DNA of 64,000 bases from Closterium sp. NIES-65 (lineage: Eukaryota > Streptophyta > Zygnematophyceae > Desmidiales > Closteriaceae), in assembly GCA_948144175.1 (NCBI GenBank), contig CANXME010001990.1, positions 992,001-1,056,000 on the forward strand. Direction: 5' to 3'. Under the pieces are notes generated by a model. That model saw only the letters and a list, made by a program, of their open reading frames with translations. It was not told the origin of the DNA and did no database searches. Below are positions 37,929 through 47,600 of the stretch, piece by piece. Positions within the stretch are counted from its first letter, which is position 1. Every line of letters begins with the position of its first letter. Both the position numbers and the translations under genes were made by a program.

Positions 37929-38400
37929 CCCGCCGCCTGCTCTCACGCGGCCCCGCCCCGGCTCCTTCGCGGCCCCGCCGTCTGCTCTCGCGCGGCCCCA
38001 CCCCGGCTTCTACGCGGCCCCGCCCCGGCTTTCACGCGGCCCCGCCGACGGCTTTGTCGCGGCCCCGCCCAGGCCCTTACGCGGCTCCGCCGCCTGCTCT
38101 CACGCGGCCCCGCCCCGGCTCCTTCGCGGCCCCGCCGCCTGCTCTCGCGCGGCCCCGCCCCGGCTTCTACGCGGCCCCGCCCCGGCTTTCACGCGGCCCC
38201 GCCGACGGCTTTGTCGCGGCCCCGCCCAGGCCCTTACGCGGCTCCGCCGCCTGCTCTCACGCGGCCCCGCCCCGGCTCATTCGCGGCCCCGCCGCCTGCT
38301 CTCGCGCGGCCCCGCCCCGGCTTCTACGCGGCCCCGCCCCGGCTTTCACGCGGCCCCGCCGACGGCTCTGTCGCAGCCCCGCCCAGGCCCTTACGCGGCC
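37929..38400 (+). repeat. 157-bp GC-rich tandem repeat, three copies, in the Copia leader
   Basis: The marker GCCGACGGCT occurs at 38044, 38201 and 38358, giving a period of 157 bp over three copies. The unit is built from shorter GCGGCCCCGCC blocks alternating with CTGCTCTC, GGCTCCTTC, GGCTTCTAC and GGCTTTCAC. Because 157 is not a multiple of three, each copy changes frame. A 224-codon frame (37808-38482) is open only because this GC-rich repeat lacks stops, so I do not call it a gene. Gag would normally be found here. Confidence 0.85.
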
Positions 38401-38436
38401 CCGCCGCCTGCCCCCGTCGCGGCCCGGTCACCTCCT

Positions 38437-38520
38437 GACGGCCCCGCCGTCCCTTCGTGACGGCCCCGCCGTCCCTTCGTGACGGCCCCGCCGTCCCCTC
38501 CTGACGGCTCCTGCCGTCCC
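38437..38520 (+). repeat. 22-bp tandem repeat in the Copia leader
   Basis: GACGGCCCCGCCGTCCC starts at 38437, 38459 and 38481, with a degenerate fourth copy at 38503. The period is 22 bp, again not a multiple of three. Each unit contains the near-palindrome GACGG...CCGTC and could form a small stem in RNA. Confidence 0.85.
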
Positions 38521-39033
38521 CTTCTACCGGCCCCGCAACTGCACCTGCTGGCCCCGCCGCTGCACCTACCGGCCCCCCACCACCCACCCCCCCTTTTCCC
38601 GTCGCCTGTCGAGGCCAGCAGAGGGGTGGAAGGTGTGTGGCCTCCCCTGCTTCTCCTCCTCCTTCATCTCCCACTGCAGCAGCCGAGCCGCCCCACAGCC
38701 GAGCCGCCCTGCCACCGAGCCGCCGGGTCGCTGAGCTGCTGAGCTGCAGTTGCTGCCGAGCCGCCCTGCCGCCGAGCCGCCGAGTCACCGAGCTACTGAG
38801 CTGCAGTTGCTGCTGAGCCGCCTTGCCGCCGAGCCGCCCGAGTCGCCCGAGCCGCCGAGCCGCCGAGCTGCCGAGCCGCTGAGTCGCCGAACCTACTCTT
38901 CCCACCACTGGTGAGCTCTTGCCCTGCTAGCACGCTGCGCGTCGCCTGCTTGCCTGCCTGCCTGCCTTTTGGCTTGCCTGGCTGCCTGCCTCCCTGCTGC
39001 TAGTCCTGCTCCTGCTTCTACTTGCGGAGCCAA
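38521..39033 (+). other. Rest of the Copia leader, with 57-bp and GCCGAG repeats
   Basis: This is C-rich sequence up to about 38690, followed by GCCGAGCCGCC-type repeats. GAGCTGCAGTTGCTGC at 38741 and 38798 marks a 57-bp period. CTGCCTGC repeats follow at 38950-38998. No initiating ATG joins the polyprotein frame from here: an in-frame TAG lies at 39001-39003 and a TGA at 38740-38742. The region acts as a long 5' leader or as the remains of a lost gag; neither can be shown. Confidence 0.6.
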
Positions 39034-42000
39034 ATGCAGCCCCAGCGACGCCGGCGTGAGTCCCTCACGCCGCAGCAGCTGCGTGAGTGGTACGCTGGTT
39101 GGGGCTGTAGGGGTGGCGACGCTACTCCTACTACCACTCCTGCTGCTTCTACTCGTGGTGGCGGCCAGATGCAGCTCCCGCGACCCTCTCGCGTGTCTCT
39201 CACGCCTCGCCAGCTTCGTGAGTGGTACGCTCAGAGTGGAGGGTCTCTCAGTGCTGTTCGCTGCTCTTACGTGATTCGCACTGGTACTCGGACTGGTCAG
39301 CCTTGTGGGACACGTAGTCATACACCGTCCCGCTGCTTCGCCCGTCTGAGCGACGCCTGGCGTACCGTGTTTGGCGACGAGGCTGAGCTTCCCGATTGGG
39401 TGGAGTTGCTTAGGCAGAGGGTAGATATATATGCTGTTGACTATGATGCTATTCTCACTGCCATGTATGCATTGCCTACTAGTGCTGACCGTGCAGGTCA
39501 CCTGTGCGTCCCGCCTGACCCAGGTATAGGACCTGCTGCTCTAGCTACTGGTGAGGCTGCTGCTCTGGGTGCTAGTGAGTCTCCTGCTCCAGGTACAGGT
39601 GCGGCTGCTGCTCTAGGTGCTAGTGAGTCTGCTTCCTCAGGTGCGGGTGAGGCTGCGCTCTCAGGTATCGCGTTGGCTTCGGCCTCCCTCACCTTTACAC
39701 TTGACTCTGGGGCTTCTCGCTCCTTCTTTCGGGACCGCACCACACTCACGCCACTTGGTCGGCCGGTTGCAGTCTCCCTGGCTGACCCCTCTGGGGGTCC
39801 TGTCCTCGCTCACTTCTCCACTGTCCTCCCGTGTCCGGCTGCCCCCTCGGGCACCCTGTCTGGCCTGTACCTTCCCTCGTTCTCGACGAACTTGGTGAGT
39901 GGTGCAGACCTACAGGATGCGGGGGTTCACCAGTTCACTCCTGCGAGTCAGCGGGTGACCCACTGCACGGACGCACGCACAGGCCGGCACCTGGCCACGT
40001 TCTCGCGTCGGCCGGGGTCGAGCCTCTACACCCTGACCACTGAGTCTCCTCCTGTCCCCGCGTCCGGTCAGGTAGCAGCGTCGGGTCAGGTGTTTGCTGC
40101 TGCGTCCAGGTCTGGTCCTGAGTCTGCCCCCTGTACTTGTCGCCTCCTGTCTCACGAGACTCTCCTGTGGCACCACCGTCTTGGCCACCCCTCCTTGCCC
40201 CGTCTTCGGAGCATGGCTTCCCGTGTCCTTGTCTCTGGTCTTCCCCAGTCTCTCCCTCCTCTCCCCTCCGGGCCAGGACCTTCCTGTGTCCCCTGTGTCG
40301 AGGGTCGCCTCCGGGCTACTCCTCACTCCTCCCACTTCTCCCCGACAGAGGCTCCCCTGCAGACGCTTCACATGGATGTGTGGGGCCCAGCCCCCGTCCG
40401 TGGGCAGGATTACGAGCGCTACTTCCTGTTGGTGGTTGACGACTACTCGCGTTACACCACAGTCCTCCCCTTGCGCAGCAAGGGTGAGGTCACTGAGGTG
40501 CTGATCGACTGGATCCGCGAGGCTCGTCTCCGGCTCAGGAAGAGCTTCGGCTCGGACTTTCCTGTTCTGCGTCTGCACTCGGACAGAGGCGGAGAGTTCT
40601 CCTCTGGCCTTCTGCGTGCCTACTGTCGTGCGCGAGGCATCCGCCAGTCCTTCACGCTTCCGGACTCACCACAGCAAAATGGGATTGTTGAGCGCCGCAT
40701 CGGCATGGTCATGGATGTCGCTCGTACGTCCATGATGCATGCGGCTGCCCCCCATTTTCTGTGGCCGTTTGCGGTGAGGTACGCGGCGCATCAGCTCAAC
40801 CTTCACCCCCGGGTCTCTCGGCCTGCGATGTCCCCAGCCTTGCTGTGGACAGGGAAGGTTGGCGATGCGTCTGTGTTCCGTGTCTGGGGATCTCGGGCGT
40901 TTGTCCGCGACTTGTCTGCGGACAAGCTGTCCCCTCGTGCTGCTCCCTGTGTCTTCCTTGGCTTCCCCACTGACGCCCCAGGGTGGCAGTTTTACCACCC
41001 CTCCTCTCGTCGTGTTCTGTCCTCCCAGGACGTCACGTTCGACGAGTCAGTCCCCTTCTACCGTCTCTTCCCCTACCGCACTCCTTCCCTCCCCCCTCCC
41101 CCGGACTTCCTTGTACCGGTTCCCCCCCTGGTAGACCCCCTCCCCCCTCAGGTTCCTGCCCCCTCAGGTGTGTCCCAGGTAGACGCCGTTGACCCGGTCG
41201 AGGTTACAGGTGACTCTGGTGCTGCTGCGGGTGCTGAGCCTGGGGGTGCTGACTCTGGGGGTGCTGTGCGCGGGGGTGCTGAGCCTGGGGGTGCTACTGC
41301 TGGGGGTACTGGGCCTGCGGGTGCTACTGCGGAGAGTGCGGAGCCTGGGGGTGCTGAGCAGGGGGGTGCTGTGCCTGGAGGTGATGGGTCTGGGGGTGCT
41401 GGGTCGGGAGCTGCTGAGCCTGGGGGTGCTGCGTCTGGAGCTGCTGAGCCTGGGGTTTCTCCTGCTGCTGCGTCTCGCCGGGAGCCCCTCTCTCCACAGG
41501 AGCTGCGCGAGTGGTTCGCTCGCCGCTGGAGGCGTGCTGCTGAGTCTGGAGGTGCTGCTGGAGCTGGAGCTGGAGCTTCTTCGACCGTCGAGGGTGCGGG
41601 TGCTGCCGGTCCCGGAGCTACTGGACCTGCGGGTCCTCCTGGAGCTGGAGCTGCTGAGGGCGTTGGTGCTGAGCCTGCTGCTGTTGGTCCTGCCGCTGGA
41701 GGTGTGGGTGGCGCTGGTGCTGTCTCTGAGGGCGCTGGTGTTGTCCCTGCTGCGTCTGGAGCTGCTGAGCCTGGGGTTTCTCCTGCTGCTGCGTCTCGCC
41801 GGGAGCCCCTCTCTCCACAGGAGCTGCGCGAGTGGTACGCTCGCCGCTGGAGGCGTGCTGCTGAGTCTGGAGGTGCTGCTGGAGCTGGAGCTGGAGCTTC
41901 TTCGACCGTCGAGGGTGCGGGTGCTGCCGGTCCCGGAGCTGCTGGACCTGCGGGTCCTCCTGGAGCTGGAGGTGCTGAGGGCGTTGGTGCTGAGCCTACT

Positions 42001-44319
42001 GCTGTTGGTCCTGCCGCTGGAGGTGTGGGTGGCGCTGGTGCTGTCGCTGAGGGTGCTGGTGCTGCTGCCGCGCGGCCTCGGCCGTACTTCGTTCCGCTCC
42101 TACAGCAGGTTCTTGGTCTTTCTCCTTCGGTAGAGTGTCCACAGCCTGTCCAGTCGCAGTCACTGTTGGAGCCTTCCTCTCCTCTGCCTGCTCCCTCTCC
42201 TTACACTGGTCCTACTGGAGGTCTTGCTGAGCGTCGTGAGCCTGCGTCTCGTCCCGCGTCGCCTGTTCGTGCTGCTCGCGCTAGTGGTCGCGGTTCGCGT
42301 CAGCGTCCTCCTCCTGTCCCTGGCACGCACCGGATGTCTCTGCGTCCGTCCACTGCTCCTCTGCGTGCCCCTTTGCCTTCGCCTCCTGAGTCCTCTCTTC
42401 CTGCGCTTGCCGACCCTAAGTCGGACTCTCTTCGCGCTGCCAGTCCTACTGTCACGCGTCTGCTTGCTACTGTCGTCACTGACCCCTCTTTTGAGTCCAC
42501 TGCTGCGTCTGCTCTAGTCGCTGAGCTCGTTGACTTTGCTGCTCGCTGTCGTCTCGACTACGCTGCTGGTCTTGTTGCTGAGTCTGCGTCTGTCTGTCCT
42601 CCGTCCGTCGGGGGTGAGTGTGCTCTTGGCACGGACGTCCTAGAGGACAGACAGGAGGAGTTACAGTGTCTAGCGGCTGCTTCACCTCATCTCGCGTCTG
42701 TACTGCTTGCCCCTGAGGGAGACCCGGATGCACTAGACATCCCGACTCCGCGTTCTTACGCGGAGGCCGTAGAGGGTCCCTACTCCTCTCAGTGGCAGGC
42801 AGCTATGGATGCAGAGATGGCTTCCTGGAAGTCCACAGGCACCTACGTTGACGCAGTTCCCCCTCCTGGGGCGAACATCGTCAGTGGCATGTGGATCTTC
42901 CGGGTGAAGCGGCCGCCGGGCTCTCCACCTGTCTTCAAGGCGCGGTACGTTGCTCGTGGCTTCAGTCAGCGGCAGGGAGTTGACTACTTTCAGACCTTCT
43001 CTCCCACCCCGAAGATGACCACTCTTCGGGTGCTGCTGCACATAGCCGCTCAGCGCGACTACGAGCTTCACTCTCTCGACTTCAGCACTGCGTTCCTGCA
43101 GGGTAGCCTGCACGAGGAGATCTGGCTGCGCCGTCCACCTGGCTTCACTGGGACTTTCCCTCCTGGCACCCAGTGGAGCCTCCGACGGCCAGTCTACGGT
43201 ATCCGCCAGGCACCGCGTGAGTGGCACGACACACTGAGGACTACGCTTGCGGCTCTTGGGTTTGCTCCTTCTACTGCTGACCCGTCGCTGTTTCTGCGCA
43301 CCGACACTTCACTGGCGCCGTTCTACATCCTCGTGTACGTCGACGACTTGGTCTTTGCCACAGCGGACACCGCTGGACTCGCCTACGTGAAGTCCGAACT
43401 GCTGAAGAGACACACGTGCACAGACCTGGGTGAACTGCGCAGCTACCTTGGCTTGCAGATCACTCGGGACAGAGCACGCCGCACCATTACCTTGACTCAG
43501 TCACACATGGTGCAGCAGGTCCTTCAGCGCTTCGGCTTCACGTACTCCTCGCCTCAGGCCACTCCTCTGCCTACTCGCCACTCACTCTCAGCTCTGCCTT
43601 CGGATGAGTCCGTAGAGTCGAGTGGTTCGTATGCAGAGCTTGTTGGCTGCCTCATGTACCTGATGACCTGCACACGACCTGACCTTGCATATCCTCTGAG
43701 CATTCTTGCACGCTATGTTGCTCCTGGGAGACACAGACCAGAGCACATGGCTGCAGCGAAGAGGGTATTGCGCTACCTGTGCAGTACGTCGGGCATGGGG
43801 CTTGTGCTTGGAGGGCGGAGTCCAGTGGTCCTTACCGGCCACGCGGACGCTTCTTGGGCTGATGACCAGGCTACGCAGCGGTCGTCACAGGGTTACACCT
43901 TCAGCCTTGGTTCCGGCTCTGTCTCGTGGCGGTCTACTCGCTCGTCTTCGGTTCTCGGCTCCAGTTGTGAGGCTGAGATCTACGCCGGGGCCATGGCTGC
44001 ACAGGAGCTTCGCTGGCTCACCTACCTGCTGACTGACCTTGGAGAGCCGCCTCGTTCTCCTCCAGTGCTGTACGTAGACAACAAGGCCATGCTGGCCTTG
44101 TGTCGAGAGCAGCGCTTGGAGCACAGAACGAAGCACATTGCTCTCCGCTACTTCCTTGCTCGTGAGCTGCAGCAGCGTGGTCAGTTGCGACTTGCGTACG
44201 TGGCCTCTGAGGCCAACACTGCTGATGTGTTCACCAAGGCACTCGCGCCTTGTGACCATCAGCGCTTTTGCACCCAGCTGGGTCTTGTGCCTGTCTTGCC
44301 TCACTTGCTCTCCTCTTGA
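39034..44319 (+). CDS. pol: Copia polyprotein (protease-integrase-RT-RNase H)
   Basis: This ORF encodes the replication and integration proteins of the element, normally cleaved by its own protease. The start is the first ATG after an in-frame TAG at 39001; the frame gives 1,761 residues. Visible features: LREWYA motifs at 10-21 and 55-66; a Cys/His motif C77-x13-C91-x4-H96-x4-C101; protease D224-S-G-A; integrase zinc motif H380-x4-H385 with C418-x2-C421; integrase triad D448, D517, E553 with 35 residues between the last two; a Gly/Ala/Pro-rich linker (about 690-1060) with LREWFA/LREWYA motifs at 818-829 and 925-936; reverse transcriptase from about 1250 with D1349 and YVDD 1435-1438; RNase H with D1605, E1648, D1682 and H1701. 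No stop or frameshift is seen. The N terminus, about 220 residues before the protease, lacks a recognisable Copia gag (UBN2) domain or a standard CCHC knuckle. Family assignment is secure; the role of the N terminus is unknown. Confidence 0.96.
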   Translation: MQPQRRRRESLTPQQLREWYAGWGCRGGDATPTTTPAASTRGGGQMQLPRPSRVSLTPRQLREWYAQSGGSLSAVRCSYVIRTGTRTGQPCGTRSHTPSRCFARLSDAWRTVFGDEAELPDWVELLRQRVDIYAVDYDAILTAMYALPTSADRAGHLCVPPDPGIGPAALATGEAAALGASESPAPGTGAAAALGASESASSGAGEAALSGIALASASLTFTLDSGASRSFFRDRTTLTPLGRPVAVSLADPSGGPVLAHFSTVLPCPAAPSGTLSGLYLPSFSTNLVSGADLQDAGVHQFTPASQRVTHCTDARTGRHLATFSRRPGSSLYTLTTESPPVPASGQVAASGQVFAAASRSGPESAPCTCRLLSHETLLWHHRLGHPSLPRLRSMASRVLVSGLPQSLPPLPSGPGPSCVPCVEGRLRATPHSSHFSPTEAPLQTLHMDVWGPAPVRGQDYERYFLLVVDDYSRYTTVLPLRSKGEVTEVLIDWIREARLRLRKSFGSDFPVLRLHSDRGGEFSSGLLRAYCRARGIRQSFTLPDSPQQNGIVERRIGMVMDVARTSMMHAAAPHFLWPFAVRYAAHQLNLHPRVSRPAMSPALLWTGKVGDASVFRVWGSRAFVRDLSADKLSPRAAPCVFLGFPTDAPGWQFYHPSSRRVLSSQDVTFDESVPFYRLFPYRTPSLPPPPDFLVPVPPLVDPLPPQVPAPSGVSQVDAVDPVEVTGDSGAAAGAEPGGADSGGAVRGGAEPGGATAGGTGPAGATAESAEPGGAEQGGAVPGGDGSGGAGSGAAEPGGAASGAAEPGVSPAAASRREPLSPQELREWFARRWRRAAESGGAAGAGAGASSTVEGAGAAGPGATGPAGPPGAGAAEGVGAEPAAVGPAAGGVGGAGAVSEGAGVVPAASGAAEPGVSPAAASRREPLSPQELREWYARRWRRAAESGGAAGAGAGASSTVEGAGAAGPGAAGPAGPPGAGGAEGVGAEPTAVGPAAGGVGGAGAVAEGAGAAAARPRPYFVPLLQQVLGLSPSVECPQPVQSQSLLEPSSPLPAPSPYTGPTGGLAERREPASRPASPVRAARASGRGSRQRPPPVPGTHRMSLRPSTAPLRAPLPSPPESSLPALADPKSDSLRAASPTVTRLLATVVTDPSFESTAASALVAELVDFAARCRLDYAAGLVAESASVCPPSVGGECALGTDVLEDRQEELQCLAAASPHLASVLLAPEGDPDALDIPTPRSYAEAVEGPYSSQWQAAMDAEMASWKSTGTYVDAVPPPGANIVSGMWIFRVKRPPGSPPVFKARYVARGFSQRQGVDYFQTFSPTPKMTTLRVLLHIAAQRDYELHSLDFSTAFLQGSLHEEIWLRRPPGFTGTFPPGTQWSLRRPVYGIRQAPREWHDTLRTTLAALGFAPSTADPSLFLRTDTSLAPFYILVYVDDLVFATADTAGLAYVKSELLKRHTCTDLGELRSYLGLQITRDRARRTITLTQSHMVQQVLQRFGFTYSSPQATPLPTRHSLSALPSDESVESSGSYAELVGCLMYLMTCTRPDLAYPLSILARYVAPGRHRPEHMAAAKRVLRYLCSTSGMGLVLGGRSPVVLTGHADASWADDQATQRSSQGYTFSLGSGSVSWRSTRSSSVLGSSCEAEIYAGAMAAQELRWLTYLLTDLGEPPRSPPVLYVDNKAMLALCREQRLEHRTKHIALRYFLARELQQRGQLRLAYVASEANTADVFTKALAPCDHQRFCTQLGLVPVLPHLLSS
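41431..42072 (+). repeat. 321-bp in-frame tandem duplication in the integrase-RT linker
   Basis: Two consecutive 321-bp (107-codon) units start at 41431 and 41752; GCGTCTGGAGCTGC marks each start. They encode the Gly/Ala-rich linker together with one SRREPLSPQELREW(F/Y)A motif each. The second copy is slightly diverged near its end. Being a multiple of three, it keeps the polyprotein frame open. Confidence 0.88.
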
Positions 44320-44514
44320 CTTCACTTGTACTGTGACATATATATATACCTGCTCTTGCTTGTCTAGTTTTATATATATGTCTGTACTCCTGCATGTGAA
44401 CTGGCCTCTGGCCCTGCTCTTGTGCTCGGACTGTGTGGTGACTTTGTGATCCACCCTGAGCTTGCTTTGCTTTGCTTGACTGGTCTTGTGACCCCTTGTT
44501 CTCCCCCACTTTGC
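44320..44514 (+). other. 3' untranslated region of the Copia element
   Basis: This is the stretch between the stop codon and the polypurine tract. It contains two AT-rich runs (near 44337-44348 and 44370-44380) and is otherwise pyrimidine-rich. No gene is seen. Transcript 3' ends in Copia elements normally lie in the LTR, so these runs are not called as polyadenylation signals. Confidence 0.7.
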
Positions 44515-44525
44515 CTATGGGGGTG
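44515..44525 (+). other. Polypurine tract of the Copia element
   Basis: CTATGGGGGTG lies immediately before the 3' LTR start TGTCAAAC, the expected position for the plus-strand primer. It is similar to the ATGGGGGAG tract of the small element. Confidence 0.88.
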
Positions 44526-44657
44526 TGTCAAACATTATATATGTTATGCTTGTGTAGGCTACAGTGGGTTAGCCTATAGGGGGTACACAATTCTAGGGTT
44601 TCCTACTTGTACTCATTTCACTGCTAGTTCATTCATTCCTGTTCGCTTATTCTCACA
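44526..44657 (+). repeat. 3' LTR of the Copia element
   Basis: This 132-bp direct repeat of 37533-37664 ends CTCACA, where the 5' copy ends CTTACA (one mismatch). The TAGGCTA/TAGCCTA hairpin recurs at 44555-44576. Confidence 0.96.
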
Positions 44658-44662
44658 GTCGA
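44658..44662. repeat. Target-site duplication GTCGA, right copy
   Basis: This is the second copy of the 5-bp duplication. The satellite resumes with GTCGACTCAAAGG, in phase with the sequence left of the element. Confidence 0.95.
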
Positions 44663-47600
44663 CTCAAAGGCAGAGCAGGGAATAGGCAGTCATTGTAGTC
44701 GACTCAAAGGCAGAGCAGGGAACAGGCAGTTATTGTAGTCGACTCAAAGAGAGAGCCGGGAGCAGGCAGTCATTGTAGTCGACTCAAAGGCAGAGCAGGG
44801 AACATGCAGTTATTGTAGTCGACTCAAAGGCAGAGAAGGGAGCAGGCACTCATTGTAGTCGACTCAAAGGCAGAGCAGGTAACAAGCAGTCATTGTAGTC
44901 GACTCAAAGGCGGAGCAGGGAACAGGCTGTCATTGTAGTCGACTCAAAGGCAGAGCAGGGAACAGGCAGTCATTGTACTCGACTCAAAGGCAGAGCAGGG
45001 AACAGGCAGTTATTGTAGTCGACTAAAAGGCAGAGCAGGGAACAGGCAGTTATTGTAGTCAACTCAAAGGCAGAGCAGGGAACAGGCTGTTATTGTAGTC
45101 GACTCAAAGGCAGAGCATGGAATAGGCAGTCATTGTAGTCGACTCAAAGGCAGAGCAGGGAACGGGCAGTTATTGTAATCGAAAAAAAGGCAGAGCAGGG
45201 ATCAGGCAGTTATTGTAGTCAACTCAAAGGAAGAGCAGGGAACAGGCAATTATTGTAGTTCACTCAAAGGCAGAGCAGGGAACAGGCAGTTATTGTAGTC
45301 GACTCAAAGGCACAGCAGGGAACTGGCAGTTATTTTAGTCAACTCAAAGGGAGAGCAGGGAACAAGCTGTTATTGTAGTCGACTCAAAGGGAGAGCATGG
45401 AACAGGCAGTCATTGTAGTCGACTCAAAGGCAGAGCAGGGAACGGGCAGTTATTGTAGTCGACACAAAGGCAGAGCAGGGATCAGGCAGTTATTGTAGTC
45501 AACTCAAAGGCAGAGTAGGGAACAGGCAATTAGTGCAGTTGACTCAAAGGCTGAGCAGGGAACAGGCAGTTATTGTAGTCAACTCAAAGGCAGAGCACAG
45601 AACAGGCTGTTATTGTAGTCGACTCAAAGGCACAGCATGGAACAGGCAGTCATTGTAGTCGACTCAAAGGCAGAGCAGGGAACAGGCAGTTATTGTAGTC
45701 GACTCAAAGGCAGAGCAGGGAACAGGCAGTTATTGTAGTCGACTCAAAGGCAGAGCAGGGAACAGGCTGTCATTGTAGTCGACTCATAAGCAGAGCAGGG
45801 AATAGGCAGACATTTTAGTCGACTCAAAGGCAGAGCAGGGAACAGGCAGTTATTGTAGTCGACTCAAAGGCAGAGCAGGGAACATGCAGTTATTGTAGTC
45901 GACTCAAAGGCAGAGCAGGGAGCAGGCAGTCATTGTAGTCGACTCAAAGGCAGAGCAGGTAACAGGTAGTAATTGTAGTCGACTCAAAGGCAGAGCAGGG
46001 AACAGGCAGTCATTGTAGTCGACTCAAAGGCAGAGCAGGGAACAGGCAGTTATTGTAGTCGACTCATAGGCAGAGTAGGGAACAGGCAGTCATTGTAGTC
46101 GACTCAAAGGCAGAGCAGGGAACAGGCAGTCATTGTAGTCAACTCAAAGGCAGAGCAGCGAACAGGCAGTTATTGTAGTCGACTCAAAGGTAGAGCAGAG
46201 AACAAGCAGTAATTGTAGTCGACTCAAAGGCAGAGCAAGGAACATGCAGTTATTGTAGTCAAGTGAAAGGCAGAGCACGGAGCAGGCAGTCATTGTAGTC
46301 GATTCAAAGGCAGAGCAGGGAACAGGTATTTATTGTAGTCGACTCAAAGGCAGAGGAGGGAACAGGCAGTCATTGTAGTCGACTCAAAGGCAGAGCAGGG
46401 AACAGGCAGTTATTGTAGTGGACTCATAGACAGAGCAGGGAACAGGCTGTTATTGTAGTCGACTCAAAGGCAGAGCATGGAACAGGCAGTCATTGTAGTC
46501 GACTCAAAGGCAGAGCAGGGAACGGGCAGTTATTGTAGTCAACACAAAGGCATAGTTGGGAACAGACAGTTATTGTAGTCGACTCAAAGGCAGAGCAGGG
46601 AACAAGCAGTTATTGTAGTCGACTCAAAGATAGAGCAGAGAACAGGCAGTCATTGTAGTCGACTCAAAGGCCGAGCATGGAACAAGTAGTTATTGTAGTC
46701 GACTCAAAGACAAAGTAGGGAAGACGCTGTAATTGTAGTCGACTCAAAGGCAGAGCAGGGAACAGGCAGTTATTATAAACGACTGAAAGGTAGAGCAGGG
46801 AACAGGCAGTTATTGTAGTCGATTCAGAGGCAGAGCAGGGAACAGGCAGTCATTGTAGTCGACTCAAAGGCAGAGCAGGGAACACACAGTTATTGTAGTC
46901 GACTCAAAGGTAGAGCAGAGAAGAAGCAGTAATTGTAGTCGACTCAAAGGCAGAGCAAGGAATATGCAGTTATTGTAGTCGAGTCAAAGGCAGAGCACGG
47001 AGAAGGCAGTCATTGTAGTCGATTCAAAGGCAGAGCAGGGAACAGGTAGTTATTGTAGTCGACTCAAAGGCAGAGCAGGGAACATGCAGTCATTGTAGTT
47101 GACTAAAAGGCAGAGCAGGGAACATGCAGTTATTGTAGTGGACTCATAGGCAGAGCAGGGAACAGGCTGTTATTGTAGTCGACTTAAAGGCAGAGCATGG
47201 AACAGGCAGTCATTGTAGTCAACTCAAAGGCAGAGAAGGGAACGGGCAGTTATTGTAGTCAACACAAAGGCAGAGCAGGGAACAGACAGTTATTGTAGTC
47301 GACTCAAAGGCAGAGCAGGGAACAAGCAGTTCTTGTAGTCGACTCAAAGAGAGAGCAGAGAACAGGCAGTCATTGTAGTTGACTCAAAGTCCGAGCATGG
47401 AACAAGTAGTTATTGTAGTCGACTCAAAGACACAGTAGGGAAGACGCTGTTATTGTAGTCGACTCAAAGGCAGAGCAGGGAACAGGCAGTTATTATTAAC
47501 GACTGAAAGGTAGAGCAGGGAACAGGCAAATATTGTAGTCGATTCAAAGGCAGAGCAGGGAACAGGCAGTCATTGTAGTCGACTCAAAGGCAGAGCAGGG

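Larger units (their letters stand above)
37533..44657 (+). mobile_element. Autonomous Copia LTR retrotransposon (7,125 bp)
   Basis: This complete element has 132-bp LTRs (TGTCAAAC...CACA or TACA), a primer-binding site, a long GC-rich repetitive leader, one intact 1,761-codon polyprotein ORF in Copia order (protease, integrase, reverse transcriptase, RNase H), a short 3' untranslated region, a polypurine tract and a 5-bp target duplication. The LTRs differ at one position (T at 37661, C at 44654). The ORF is intact and all key catalytic residues are present, so the element could be active or only recently silenced. Odd points are the very short LTRs, the absence of a recognisable gag, and tandem repeats in both the leader and the coding region. 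Confidence 0.97.

Noticed and set aside
37808..38482. 224-codon frame as a gag gene
   Set aside because: It is made of 157- and 22-bp repeats whose periods break the frame. It has no capsid or zinc-knuckle motif and ends before the polyprotein in a different frame.
38911..39003. Possible short intron (GTGAGC at 38911, CTGCTAG ending 39003) that would remove the TAG before the polyprotein
   Set aside because: The length is a multiple of three and the sites are plausible, but the joined upstream frame meets TGA at 38740 and has no ATG or recognisable domain. RNA evidence would be needed.
39022..39033. Polyprotein start at 39022
   Set aside because: The codon there is TTG. In a eukaryotic element the first ATG, at 39034, is the better start.
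38893..39501. Minus-strand frames overlapping the start of the polyprotein
   Set aside because: They are antisense to the coding sequence and its leader, with no domain and composition explained by the sense strand.
41189..42133. 314-codon overlapping plus-strand frame (Leu/Val-rich)
   Set aside because: It is a shadow of the Gly/Ala-rich linker of the polyprotein read in another frame; it lies entirely within the real coding sequence.
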